Assembly: GCA_019359075.1 (NCBI GenBank) | Contig: JAHHIB010000009.1 | Span: forward strand, 1-64,000 | Direction of reading: 5' to 3' | Length of the DNA stretch: 64,000 nt | Source of the DNA: Kalymmatonema hyalinum WJT4-NPBG1 | GTDB lineage: Bacteria > Cyanobacteriota > Cyanobacteriia > Cyanobacteriales > Nostocaceae | Shown here: piece by piece, positions 23,727-31,654 of the stretch | How positions within the stretch are numbered: position 1 is the first letter of the stretch | Layout of the letters: every line of letters begins with the position of its first letter | Made by a program: the position numbers and the translations under genes | Notes under the pieces: generated by a model | Database searches by the model: none | What the model was told of the DNA's origin: nothing | Seen by the model: only the letters and a program-made list of their open reading frames with translations

Positions 23727-24725
23727 ATGGGCGCTTCAAAAGTAGTTGTTGTTTGTCAAAACCTTGCTTGTAGCAAGGAATTTACCAAGAGACAGAATGA
23801 GTTTAATAGAAGTCAAAAATTAGGAAGACCGCATTTTTGTTCCTTGAAGTGCCACGCGCAATACAGAGGACTCAGTAATTTTAAAGGTAGGGTAAATAGA
23901 GATACTACCCACTTAAGAGACATTATTAGAAAAGATGATTTTTCACCATTTAGATATCATCTAAGAGTGATGAAAAAGTCTGCAAAACGAAGAAAACAAG
24001 AATGTGACGTTACCTTAGCAGACTTGAAACTATTATGGGAAAAACAAAACGGTATTTGTCCTTATACAGGCTGGAAGTTAGTGCTTTTATCTTGCACCAC
24101 TGATTATGAGAGTACAACTTTAATCATTAACAGAGCTAGTGTGGATCGCATAGATTCGTCTAAAGGGTACACACTAGATAACATACAATTTGTTGCCGTA
24201 ATTGCTAATTATGCAAAAATGGCTTTCGCGGAAGAAGATTTAATCAATTTTTGTCATGATGTATATCAATATAGAAAGCTCTCTATAGAAAATATTAGTA
24301 GAGATCTAATAACCAGCGTCTCTACAAATTTATTTTTAGGAACTCGTCGAGATGAATATTCGCCATTTCGCCAGCATTTTAAATTAGCACGAAGACGAGT
24401 AAAAACTCATGGACGGGAATGCACTATAACACTGGAATATTTAAAAGAACTTTGGGAAAAGCAGGATGGAAAATGCCCTTATACTGGATGGAAGTTAGAT
24501 AATCCTGAGACAACCGCTCATTGGGACAGTCATCAGCTACATCCAAGGACGGCTAGTTTAGACAGGATAGACTCTTCACTTGGCTATATCTTAGGAAATG
24601 TTCAGTTTGTCAGTGTAATGGCTAACTTCGCCAAGAGAGATTTTCAAGAAGAACAACTTTTAGAATTTTGCCAAGCAGTTGCTGAGTACCAACTGACAAT
24701 AGCAGGTAATATCGAAGTATTTTAG
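23727..24725 (+). CDS. Protein with zinc finger and two tandem HNH-like endonuclease domains
   Basis: A Cys-rich N-terminal finger (CQNLACSKEF...HFCSLKCHAQY) is followed by two copies of a ~140-residue module. Each copy contains 'CPYTGWKL', then 'ASVDRIDSSKGYTLDNIQFV' or its close relative, then 'AxFAK' or 'ANYAK'. This DRIDS-GY-N-QFV pattern belongs to divergent HNH nucleases of phages and homing elements, with the usual first His replaced in both copies. The modules are clearly an internal duplication. The ATG lies on the T-tract of the tmRNA terminator without a ribosome site, suggesting poor or read-through expression. Position beside tmRNA, a common integration site, hints at mobile origin. 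Confidence 0.65.
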   Translation: MGASKVVVVCQNLACSKEFTKRQNEFNRSQKLGRPHFCSLKCHAQYRGLSNFKGRVNRDTTHLRDIIRKDDFSPFRYHLRVMKKSAKRRKQECDVTLADLKLLWEKQNGICPYTGWKLVLLSCTTDYESTTLIINRASVDRIDSSKGYTLDNIQFVAVIANYAKMAFAEEDLINFCHDVYQYRKLSIENISRDLITSVSTNLFLGTRRDEYSPFRQHFKLARRRVKTHGRECTITLEYLKELWEKQDGKCPYTGWKLDNPETTAHWDSHQLHPRTASLDRIDSSLGYILGNVQFVSVMANFAKRDFQEEQLLEFCQAVAEYQLTIAGNIEVF

Positions 24726-24819
24726 CAAGGCGATGCGGAAGCCGCCGGTATGCGATCGCCCAAAGGTAGTGTTCCTTGCCCCATCGCCCCTGCTGAAGGC
24801 AAAAGTTGACAATTATACA

Positions 24820-25125
24820 ATGATTAAAGGACAAAAAGTAGGTGTAATTGTTATGCAATCTATTTTCTGGAGTGTGGAAGAAGTTGCTCTAAGAGCCAAA
24901 CAGTTTTACGAAAACGATATTCGTCAATATGTTGAGTATGGCGATAATCTTGGTAAGATGATTGTGATTGATGCAGAGACTGGCGAATATGGAATCGATC
25001 CAACCGGTGTAGAGACAGCGTTAAAGTTAAAACACCAAAAACCAAACGCTAGATTGTTTACTATACGGATTGGTTATGACGTTGCTGTAAGCTTTGGTGG
25101 CGCAATTGAACGTATTGCCAAATGA
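24820..25125 (+). CDS. Small protein of a probable toxin-antitoxin-like pair
   Basis: About 101 residues from ATG 24820 (90 from ATG 24853). It has no recognised catalytic motif; the sequence 'MIVIDAETGEYGIDPTGVETALKL' looks like a compact soluble protein. Its stop overlaps the next start as ATGA. In cyanobacteria, proteins of this type often precede a small clan AA aspartic protease gene, which fits the fragment found downstream. Function is unassigned. Confidence 0.6.
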   Translation: MIKGQKVGVIVMQSIFWSVEEVALRAKQFYENDIRQYVEYGDNLGKMIVIDAETGEYGIDPTGVETALKLKHQKPNARLFTIRIGYDVAVSFGGAIERIAK

Positions 25126-25199
25126 TTTATGGAAAAGTGATTGATGGTAGGGCAATAGTTCCAGTGGTTTTCCGTTTACCTTCACAGCCATCCGGATAA
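25122..25199 (+). pseudogene. Truncated clan AA aspartic protease-like gene
   Basis: The frame encodes 25 residues starting MIYGKVIDGRAIVPVVFRLP and then stops. This looks like the N-terminal strand region of small clan AA proteases ('v.gra.vpv.frlp..p') but lacks the DTG active site. The 4-bp overlap with the gene before it suggests that a two-gene unit lost most of its second member. Confidence 0.5.
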
Positions 25200-25287
25200 G
25201 TCATTAGCAACTCGCTATTTCGATCGCCTATCTTTTCGACTTCTTAATTTTAGCCCCAGACTTCCAGCCTCAAGGATGAAAATTTAC

Positions 25288-28203
25288 TTAGTGCTGTCGC
25301 TGGATATGTGTAGGATTATTCACGCTATATGAAACTATGAAGCGAACTAAAGCAAAGATTGATAGCCCCAAGAACAAGCACAAAGCAATTTGCCACCAAC
25401 GATATTGAGCAAATCTCATTGTTAATTTCATGTACGATTGATGATGCCAAGCTTGATAAAAGGCTGGGTAGGACATATTTTGGGCGCAATGCCAGATAAC
25501 TCTGTAACGCTCTTCGTTTGGTTTGGAGTTATCCCTTAAGTCAATGACAACTTTCGCCATCTGATCTGCTGGCAAAATCTTTTCTAAGCTATATGCCACT
25601 TGCCTACGGGTGGATTCATCCTGAGAGTGGGCGATTAAGTTTACCAAAGCATCTATCGCAGTTTCGTTGCCAACAGCTATTTGCCCTAAGCTATCTGCCG
25701 CCTGCCGACGGGTGTCTTTATCCTGAGAGTGGGCGATTAAGTTTACCAAAGCATCTATCGCAGTTTCATTGCCAGGATCTATTTGCCCTAAGCTTTCTGC
25801 CGCTTGCCTACGGGTGAATTCATCCTGTGAGGTGGCGATGAAGTTTACCAAAGCAGCGATCGCAGTTTCGTTGCCAGGATCTATTTTCCCTAAGCTTTCT
25901 GCCGCTAGCCAACGGGTGCCTTGATCCTGTGAGGTGCCGATGAAGTTTACCAAAGCAGCGATCGCAGTTTCGTTGCCAGGATCTATTTGCCTTAAGCTCT
26001 GTACCGCTCGACTACGGGTGTGTTCATCCTGAGAACTGTCGATGAAGTTTACCAAAGCAGCGATCGCAGTTTCGTTGCCAGGATCTATTTTCCCTAAGCT
26101 TTCTGCCGCTAGCCAACGGGTGAATTCATCCTGTGAGGTGGCGATGAAGTTTACCAAAGCAGCGATCGCAGTTTCGTTGCCAGGATCTATTTTCCCTAAG
26201 CTATCTGCCGCTAGCCAACGGGTGCCTTGATCCTGTGAGGTGGCGATTAAGTTTACCAAAGCAGCGATCGCAGTTTCATTGCCAACAGCTATTTTCCCTA
26301 AGCTATCTGTCGCTAGCCAACGGGTGCCTTGATCCTGTGAGGTGTCGATGAAGTTTACCAAAGCAGCGATCGCAGTTTCGTTGCCAGGATCTATTTTCCC
26401 TAAGCTTTCTGCCGCTAGCCAACGGGTGCCTTTATCCTGTGAGGTGGCGATTAAGTTTACCAAAGCAGCGATTGTAGTTTCGTTGCCAACAGCTATTTTC
26501 CCTAAGCTATCTGCCGCTAAACTACGGGTTAATTCAGACTCTGAGGTAGCGATTAAGATTAGCAAAGCAGTGATCGCAGTTTCGTTGCCAACAGCTATTT
26601 TCCCTAAGGTATGTGCTGCTAGCCTAGGGGCGGATTCATCCTGTGAGGTGACGATTAAGTTGAGCAAAGCATTAATCGCAGTTTCGTTGCCAGGATCTAT
26701 TTTCTCTAAGCTATCTGCCGCTAGCCAACGGGTTAATTCAGATTCTGAGGTGTTGTCATCGATTAAGTTTACCAAAGCTGCAATGATTTTTGTGCGATGC
26801 GTCTGTTGCAGTGCTGTCTTTGCTGCTTCTTCAATTGGATCTGGAAATGTCTCCCACTGCTTTTTGCTCGTATTAAAGTAACCAAAACCCCACTTCACAA
26901 TTTGCGCTATAACTTCATCAGCTTTGGAACATTCTCTAAACTCAGCAATTCCTGCTGCGGCTAAAAAATAGGCTCGATATTTGTAAAAGTGTCCGCACCC
27001 GTCGTTAAACTCTACTAAAGCTTTTATAAACTCTTCTTTCTTCTCCCTTTCCAAATTCTCTCGCCCCAGCCACAGCAAAATTACCTCTTTCCATTGCGGC
27101 TCAAAAATGCGATATGGCTTGGGTTTACCTATATCTTTATCTTTTACAGGTTTATTTTTGTGTTCGCGAGGTAAGAAAAAGCCCCAATTATCAATTGCTA
27201 GCGCTGCAAAATATTCCTGAAACGTGGCATGGTAGAAAGCATAAAACGGTTCTTCTGTTTGTTTATCTCGATCTACCTGATTCAGCCACCCTAAACGACA
27301 AGCACGATTAAAGAGATTCTCTCCCATCACCCGGTAAGCAAAGTTCTGTCCAATGCGAAATCGGGTTTTTCCAGAAGCAATAGCCTCCCGCGCCAACTTT
27401 CCTAAAGCTGCATTCAACTCATTCTGTTCCGCGAGCGTTGTTGGAAATTCAGCTTGTTTCCATTCATAGTGGTATAGTGTAAATCGCTTGTAAAGTGCAG
27501 CTTGAGTTTGTGGTAAATCCTTAGTCGTGTCCCAGACTTGACACATCAAAGCTAATCTCAGGGGGTTTTTTACCAAGTCAAGCAAGCGTTCTCTTCCGGA
27601 TTCATTCAGCTTTTGCCATAGCTGTTCCCCTTGTCCCTCTGTTCTCTTGTCCTCTTGCTTAGCGCGTTGGAACCAAGCTAGAATAAAATCCCGTACTTGC
27701 TCGCTGCTAAACTCCTGAGTTTTGAAATTCTGGAATTCAAGCAGATTTTTAGTGCTAGCATCCCAGACATTCAGCCGACAAGTTAACACAACTCGCGCCG
27801 CTGCAAGTTTGTTAATGTCTTGGCTAATCTTATTTAAAGCCTCAACAGAAGATGCAGCTTGCATCTCATCCAAACCATCCAGCAGAAAGTACACCCGCTG
27901 TTGCTGCAACAATTCTTGCAGTTGGTTTGGTGTTATTGGATTTTCCAGCCAACGTTTCAGCAGGTATTCTTTCAGCGTGTCCCCCGACAAATTGCTCAAA
28001 GGAATATAAATCGGCAAGCCGTCATGTTTGATTAAATACTTGCCAATCTCTTCCAGCAAGGTAGACTTTCCCGCTCCTGGTTCTCCGATAATGGCTATAT
28101 TCTTGCTTTTGGTGTTGGAAGCATCCCCAATCACCTCTGTGAGAAATTTTTCATGCTCATAAGTCGTCTTGACAACTTCCTCAGTCAGTTGATACGCAAC
28201 CAT
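25288..28203 (-). CDS. NACHT NTPase with HEAT repeats and C-terminal membrane helix (locus 1)
   Basis: From the first ATG (28203) the protein has 971 residues. Walker A is 'GEPGAGKSTLL' (about 38-48) and Walker B 'VYFLLDGLDEMQ' (about 105-116), the NACHT form with DGLDE. A helical region follows, then about eleven 34-residue HEAT repeats carrying GNETAI (about 490-880), and near the end a hydrophobic helix 'WWQIALCLFLGLSIFALVRFIV' that could anchor it in a membrane. The frame stays open upstream for 71 more codons without a usual start, encoding the 'ELDIYVPLGLVERK' segment common before NACHT domains, up to a single TGA. NACHT-HEAT proteins are STAND sensors; some bacterial ones act against phage. 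Confidence 0.9.
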   Translation of the reverse strand: MVAYQLTEEVVKTTYEHEKFLTEVIGDASNTKSKNIAIIGEPGAGKSTLLEEIGKYLIKHDGLPIYIPLSNLSGDTLKEYLLKRWLENPITPNQLQELLQQQRVYFLLDGLDEMQAASSVEALNKISQDINKLAAARVVLTCRLNVWDASTKNLLEFQNFKTQEFSSEQVRDFILAWFQRAKQEDKRTEGQGEQLWQKLNESGRERLLDLVKNPLRLALMCQVWDTTKDLPQTQAALYKRFTLYHYEWKQAEFPTTLAEQNELNAALGKLAREAIASGKTRFRIGQNFAYRVMGENLFNRACRLGWLNQVDRDKQTEEPFYAFYHATFQEYFAALAIDNWGFFLPREHKNKPVKDKDIGKPKPYRIFEPQWKEVILLWLGRENLEREKKEEFIKALVEFNDGCGHFYKYRAYFLAAAGIAEFRECSKADEVIAQIVKWGFGYFNTSKKQWETFPDPIEEAAKTALQQTHRTKIIAALVNLIDDNTSESELTRWLAADSLEKIDPGNETAINALLNLIVTSQDESAPRLAAHTLGKIAVGNETAITALLILIATSESELTRSLAADSLGKIAVGNETTIAALVNLIATSQDKGTRWLAAESLGKIDPGNETAIAALVNFIDTSQDQGTRWLATDSLGKIAVGNETAIAALVNLIATSQDQGTRWLAADSLGKIDPGNETAIAALVNFIATSQDEFTRWLAAESLGKIDPGNETAIAALVNFIDSSQDEHTRSRAVQSLRQIDPGNETAIAALVNFIGTSQDQGTRWLAAESLGKIDPGNETAIAALVNFIATSQDEFTRRQAAESLGQIDPGNETAIDALVNLIAHSQDKDTRRQAADSLGQIAVGNETAIDALVNLIAHSQDESTRRQVAYSLEKILPADQMAKVVIDLRDNSKPNEERYRVIWHCAQNMSYPAFYQAWHHQSYMKLTMRFAQYRWWQIALCLFLGLSIFALVRFIVSYSVNNPTHIQRQH
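25580..26770 (-). repeat. 102-bp HEAT-coding tandem repeats of locus 1
   Basis: About eleven near-identical 102-bp units encode 34-residue HEAT repeats (SLGKIDPGNETAIAALVNF style). Several neighbours differ by only a few bases, which indicates recent amplification or gene conversion. Confidence 0.85.
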
Positions 28204-28416
28204 TCCCTTTTCAGGTGAGATATCCTCACTGCGGCGAGGCTGTTGTTTGCGTTCAACAAGTCCTAAAGGGACATAAATATCGAGTTCAAATCCCCTTGCT
28301 GTTGCTAACCGTCGTTGACGATTAACATCGAGTTGCTGTTGAAATTTGTTTTGGCAGACTTCGCGCCAGTTGATGGGAGTTGACTTTACCCGATTCTCCG
28401 CGTCGGGCGACTGTAG
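28204..28416 (-). other. In-frame coding extension between the UGA and the first ATG of the locus 1 NACHT
   Basis: This 213-bp stretch has no stop in the NACHT frame and encodes family-like sequence (TPINWREVCQNKF, then ELDIYVPLGLVERK). It contains no ATG, GTG or TTG in frame. It joins the small helical protein upstream to the NACHT protein in one frame, broken only by the TGA at 28417-28419. Confidence 0.8.
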
Positions 28417-28857
28417 TCAAGAAGGGGGAGTATTGTAGTTAAAGGTAATGTTGTGACTAGTGCCGCCTTGAAAGGTGGGAGCATTAGCATCATTAGATTG
28501 AAAAGCTTCGCCGCCGTAAACATTCTGGACATTGCGTCCTTCAATTTTATCTATATTAATTTCTTGGTTAATTTCTTGGGCAAGCTGTTGAATGTCTTGG
28601 GCAAATTTTGCATCTGTGTCCATTGCGACTTGTAAGTAAGCAGTGATTAAATCAACATCTGCCTTTGAGCCTTCTTTCTGTGCTTTCGCCAGCGTCTGTT
28701 CTAATTTCTGATTACCCTTGAACCTCTGCCAAATTTTTTCGCGGAGATTGTTTAACTTGTTTAATACGCTTGCTGTCAGGTTTTCTGCGGTTTTTTCTAT
28801 GGCTTTACTAAATGCTAAAGTGGCGATCGCAGCTGCTGTCAGAGTGACTGGTTCCAT
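28417..28857 (-). CDS. Small helical protein upstream of the NACHT-HEAT gene
   Basis: The 146-residue protein begins with a hydrophobic, Ala-rich helix (VTLTAAAIATLAFSKAIEKTAENL), continues as a helical region (LNNLREKIWQRF) and ends in an Asn/Gly-rich tail (NVQNVYGGEAF...HNITFNYN). Proteins with this start usually sit before or at the N-terminus of cyanobacterial NACHT proteins. Its TGA stop is followed by CTA and the same frame runs into the NACHT gene, so the two may once have been, or still be, one polypeptide. It is probably a signalling or effector-adaptor module; no enzymatic motif is seen. Confidence 0.7.
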   Translation of the reverse strand: MEPVTLTAAAIATLAFSKAIEKTAENLTASVLNKLNNLREKIWQRFKGNQKLEQTLAKAQKEGSKADVDLITAYLQVAMDTDAKFAQDIQQLAQEINQEINIDKIEGRNVQNVYGGEAFQSNDANAPTFQGGTSHNITFNYNTPPS

Positions 28858-29782
28858 AAATCATCTAATAGTAGATTCTTCTGTATTACTTATAACGCAG
28901 CATCTACTAGTTTTTCGGGACAAAGGTAGTAAGCAATTCACGCATTCATAAGGTACGGCATTAAGAAAACCAGTGCTGGCAAGACGCCTAACTGCTAACA
29001 GTATACATTCTTAGGGACTTCCAATTAAAAAAATCTCCAATTTGTAGTAATCCACCGAAACAATGGTGGGTTACGGCGCAATGCAAGTCCTGAATGTAAA
29101 ACCTCAACTGTCGTGCGCCTAACCCACCCTACATAACATAATGGATAATTTATTTTTTGCTACTCCCTTATAGCGTGACAGCTTAAGAGCGAAATTGCTG
29201 CACTCTACCTTAGAGGATGTTTAGAAAGTTGCTAATAACACCAAAATTTGAAGCAGTTCCCCCCAACCCCCGATAAGTTGGGGGGCAAAAAGCCTTTCAA
29301 AGTCCCCCGTGATATCCAAAGCGCAGCATCTTCTGGCTTCCCCCTTTTTAAGGGGGACGGGAGGGGGATCTCCAAGGGGGATTTAGGGGGATCTAAAATA
29401 TTTCGCGTAACTATATTTTCACCTCACTTTAGTGGGCTTCAACTATTAGCCTACGCTTTTAACCGCAGGCGTCGGGCTAATTAAACACAACGGTTACAAA
29501 ATTTATGTCTTTTGCTACAAATTAGTTGACATAAATATCATTTTGCCAACAATTCTTAAGTAAAATTTTTCAGCCAAATCATGAAAAAAAAATGATATAA
29601 TTACGTCTCCTTTTCCAGACCATAAATAACAATTTTTAAGTAAAAAAATAAGCCAATAAATAGTAATTATAACTACATCTTGAATTTTATAAAAAATAAA
29701 ATTTGTGACAACTTTACAAAACTAATTATGACCAAAATAGAGGCAGAAAAGAAGACTGAAAATTTGTGCTTGGAGACGACGA
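28858..29782. repeat. Intergenic region with dispersed repeats
   Basis: No gene is supported in these 925 bp. At 29050-29150 there is an element with GGTGGGTTACGG and CTAACCCACC arms. At 29259-29395 lies a CCCCC/GGGGG-rich repeat of the 'AAGTTGGGGGG ... TTAGGGGGATCT' type, related to the insert in the locus 2 NACHT gene. From 29480 the DNA is very AT-rich and leads into the flavodiiron gene, where its promoter must lie. Confidence 0.55.
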
Positions 29783-31501
29783 ATGGTAGCGCTTGCAGAG
29801 AACGTCCAAAAACGGCTCACTATACAAACGGTCGAAATAGCTCCTAACACAACAGCAATTCGCTGTCTAGATTGGGACCGCGATCGCTTTGATATAGAAT
29901 TCGGATTACAAAACGGTACAACATACAACTCATATCTCATCCGGGGTGACAGGACAGTTCTTGTTGACACCTCTCACACCAAGTTTCGGGACCAATATTT
30001 AGAAACGCTCAAAAGCCTGATCAACCCGAAGGCGATTGATTACATTATTGTTAGCCACACAGAGCCAGATCACAGCGGCTTAGTTGAAGACGTTCTCCAG
30101 TTAGCTCCCAGAGCTACCGTCTTAGCGTCAAAAGTCGCACTCCAGTTCCTGGAAAACCTGGTACATGATCCATTTTCTAAGCGGATTGTCAAAAGTGGCG
30201 ATCGCATAGATTTAGGTCAAGGACACGAAATAGAATTCGTGAGTGCGCCTAACCTGCACTGGCCCGATACAATATTCAGCTACGACCACAAAACCCAAAC
30301 TCTCTTCACTTGTGACGCCTTTGGGATGCACTATTGCAGTGATGATACCTTTGACGTCAACCTAGAGGCGATTGAACCAGATTTTCGATTCTACTACGAT
30401 TGCTTGATGGGTCCCAATTCCCGTTCCTTGCTCAATGCGATGAAGAAAATGGGCGACCTTGGCAAAATTAGAATCATCGCCAACGGACACGGACCCTTAT
30501 TATATCATCATCTTGATGTCCTTAGGGAGTGCTATCAAGGTTGGAGCCAAAAACAAGCCAAGGCAGAAACAATCGTTGCGTTGTTCTATGTCTCCGGCTA
30601 TGGACACAGTGAGCGTCTTGCCCAAGCAATTGCTCATGGAGTCCAGAAAACTGAGGTTGGCGTCGAAATGATCGATCTGACCTCCGCTGAGATCCAAGAG
30701 ATTCAAGAACTCGCAGGTAGGGCAGCTGGCATCATTATTGGTATGCCCCCAAGCGCTAACGCCGCAGCTCATGCTGCCATCAGTTCACTACTGGCTGTTG
30801 CCAAGAGCAAGCAAGTCATCGGATTGTTTGAATGCTACGGTGGCGATGATGAACCCATTGATCCACTGCGGAGAAAATTTCTCGAACTTGGCATCAAAGA
30901 AGCCTTCCCAGCCATCCGGATTAAAGAAACTCCTACCAAAGCCACACACCAACTGTGTGAAGAAGCAGGTACAGACTTGGGACAATTGCTCGTCCGCGAA
31001 CGCAACATCAAGCAAATCAAGTCTATTGATGCCAACTTAGAAAAAGCGTTGGGTCGAATTAGCAACGGATTGTACATTATCACCAGCAAAAAGGCTGATG
31101 CCCAAGGTGCAATGCTCGCTTCCTGGGTTGCTCAAGCCAGCATACAACCTTTAGGATTTACAGTTGCTGTTGCCAAAGACCGTGCGATTGATTCCTTGAT
31201 GCAAGTGGGTGATAAGTTCGTCCTTAACGTTTTGGAAGAAGGAAATTATCAAGAATTAAAGAAACAGTTCCTCAAGCGTTTGCAACCCGGTGGTGATAGA
31301 TTCGCCGGAGTGAAAACCCAAACAGCTAAAAACGGTTGCCCCATTCTCACAGATGCTCTCGCCTACATGGAATGCGAAGTTGTGAACAGCATCGAATGCA
31401 GTGACCACTGGCTCGTATACTGCACAGTTCAAGACGGTCGAGTCTCCAAACCCGATGGAATCACAGCTGTTCGCCATCGCAAAGTAGGCAACTACTACTA
31501 A
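29783..31501 (+). CDS. flv3: Flavodiiron protein with flavin reductase domain, Flv3-like
   Basis: The 572-residue protein has an N-terminal metallo-beta-lactamase-like domain with the full diiron motif 'SHTEPDHSG', a flavodoxin-like domain (from 'VALFYVSGYGHSERLAQAI') and a C-terminal flavin reductase domain ('GLYIITSKKADAQGAMLASW'). That three-domain class C layout is specific to oxygenic phototrophs. Such proteins pass electrons from photosystem I to oxygen without making superoxide. The intact iron ligands point to the Flv3/Flv2 type; the tandem partner below looks Flv1-like, so this is probably Flv3. Whether it is a vegetative or heterocyst copy cannot be told. Confidence 0.88.
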   Translation: MVALAENVQKRLTIQTVEIAPNTTAIRCLDWDRDRFDIEFGLQNGTTYNSYLIRGDRTVLVDTSHTKFRDQYLETLKSLINPKAIDYIIVSHTEPDHSGLVEDVLQLAPRATVLASKVALQFLENLVHDPFSKRIVKSGDRIDLGQGHEIEFVSAPNLHWPDTIFSYDHKTQTLFTCDAFGMHYCSDDTFDVNLEAIEPDFRFYYDCLMGPNSRSLLNAMKKMGDLGKIRIIANGHGPLLYHHLDVLRECYQGWSQKQAKAETIVALFYVSGYGHSERLAQAIAHGVQKTEVGVEMIDLTSAEIQEIQELAGRAAGIIIGMPPSANAAAHAAISSLLAVAKSKQVIGLFECYGGDDEPIDPLRRKFLELGIKEAFPAIRIKETPTKATHQLCEEAGTDLGQLLVRERNIKQIKSIDANLEKALGRISNGLYIITSKKADAQGAMLASWVAQASIQPLGFTVAVAKDRAIDSLMQVGDKFVLNVLEEGNYQELKKQFLKRLQPGGDRFAGVKTQTAKNGCPILTDALAYMECEVVNSIECSDHWLVYCTVQDGRVSKPDGITAVRHRKVGNYY

Positions 31502-31654
31502 GACTCGACGCGGAGACACGGAGAATAGGAGACACGGAGACAAATAATTTCCCCGCGTCCCCGTGTCCCCGTGTCCCCGTGTCCCCGTGTCCCGGCGTCC
31601 TCTATATCCCCATCATCTCATCACCTATCTCAGAACCTCCCTCACTCGATAACC
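31502..31654. repeat. CCGTGTCC octamer repeats between flv genes
   Basis: GGAGACACGG-type units are followed by four tandem copies of CCGTGTCC (about 31559-31592). The two groups are complementary and can pair, giving a large hairpin between the two genes that may uncouple their expression. Confidence 0.7.

Noticed and set aside
26042-26881. Plus-strand frames antisense to the HEAT repeats
   Set aside because: They arise from the periodic, stop-poor HEAT-coding DNA and have no family features.
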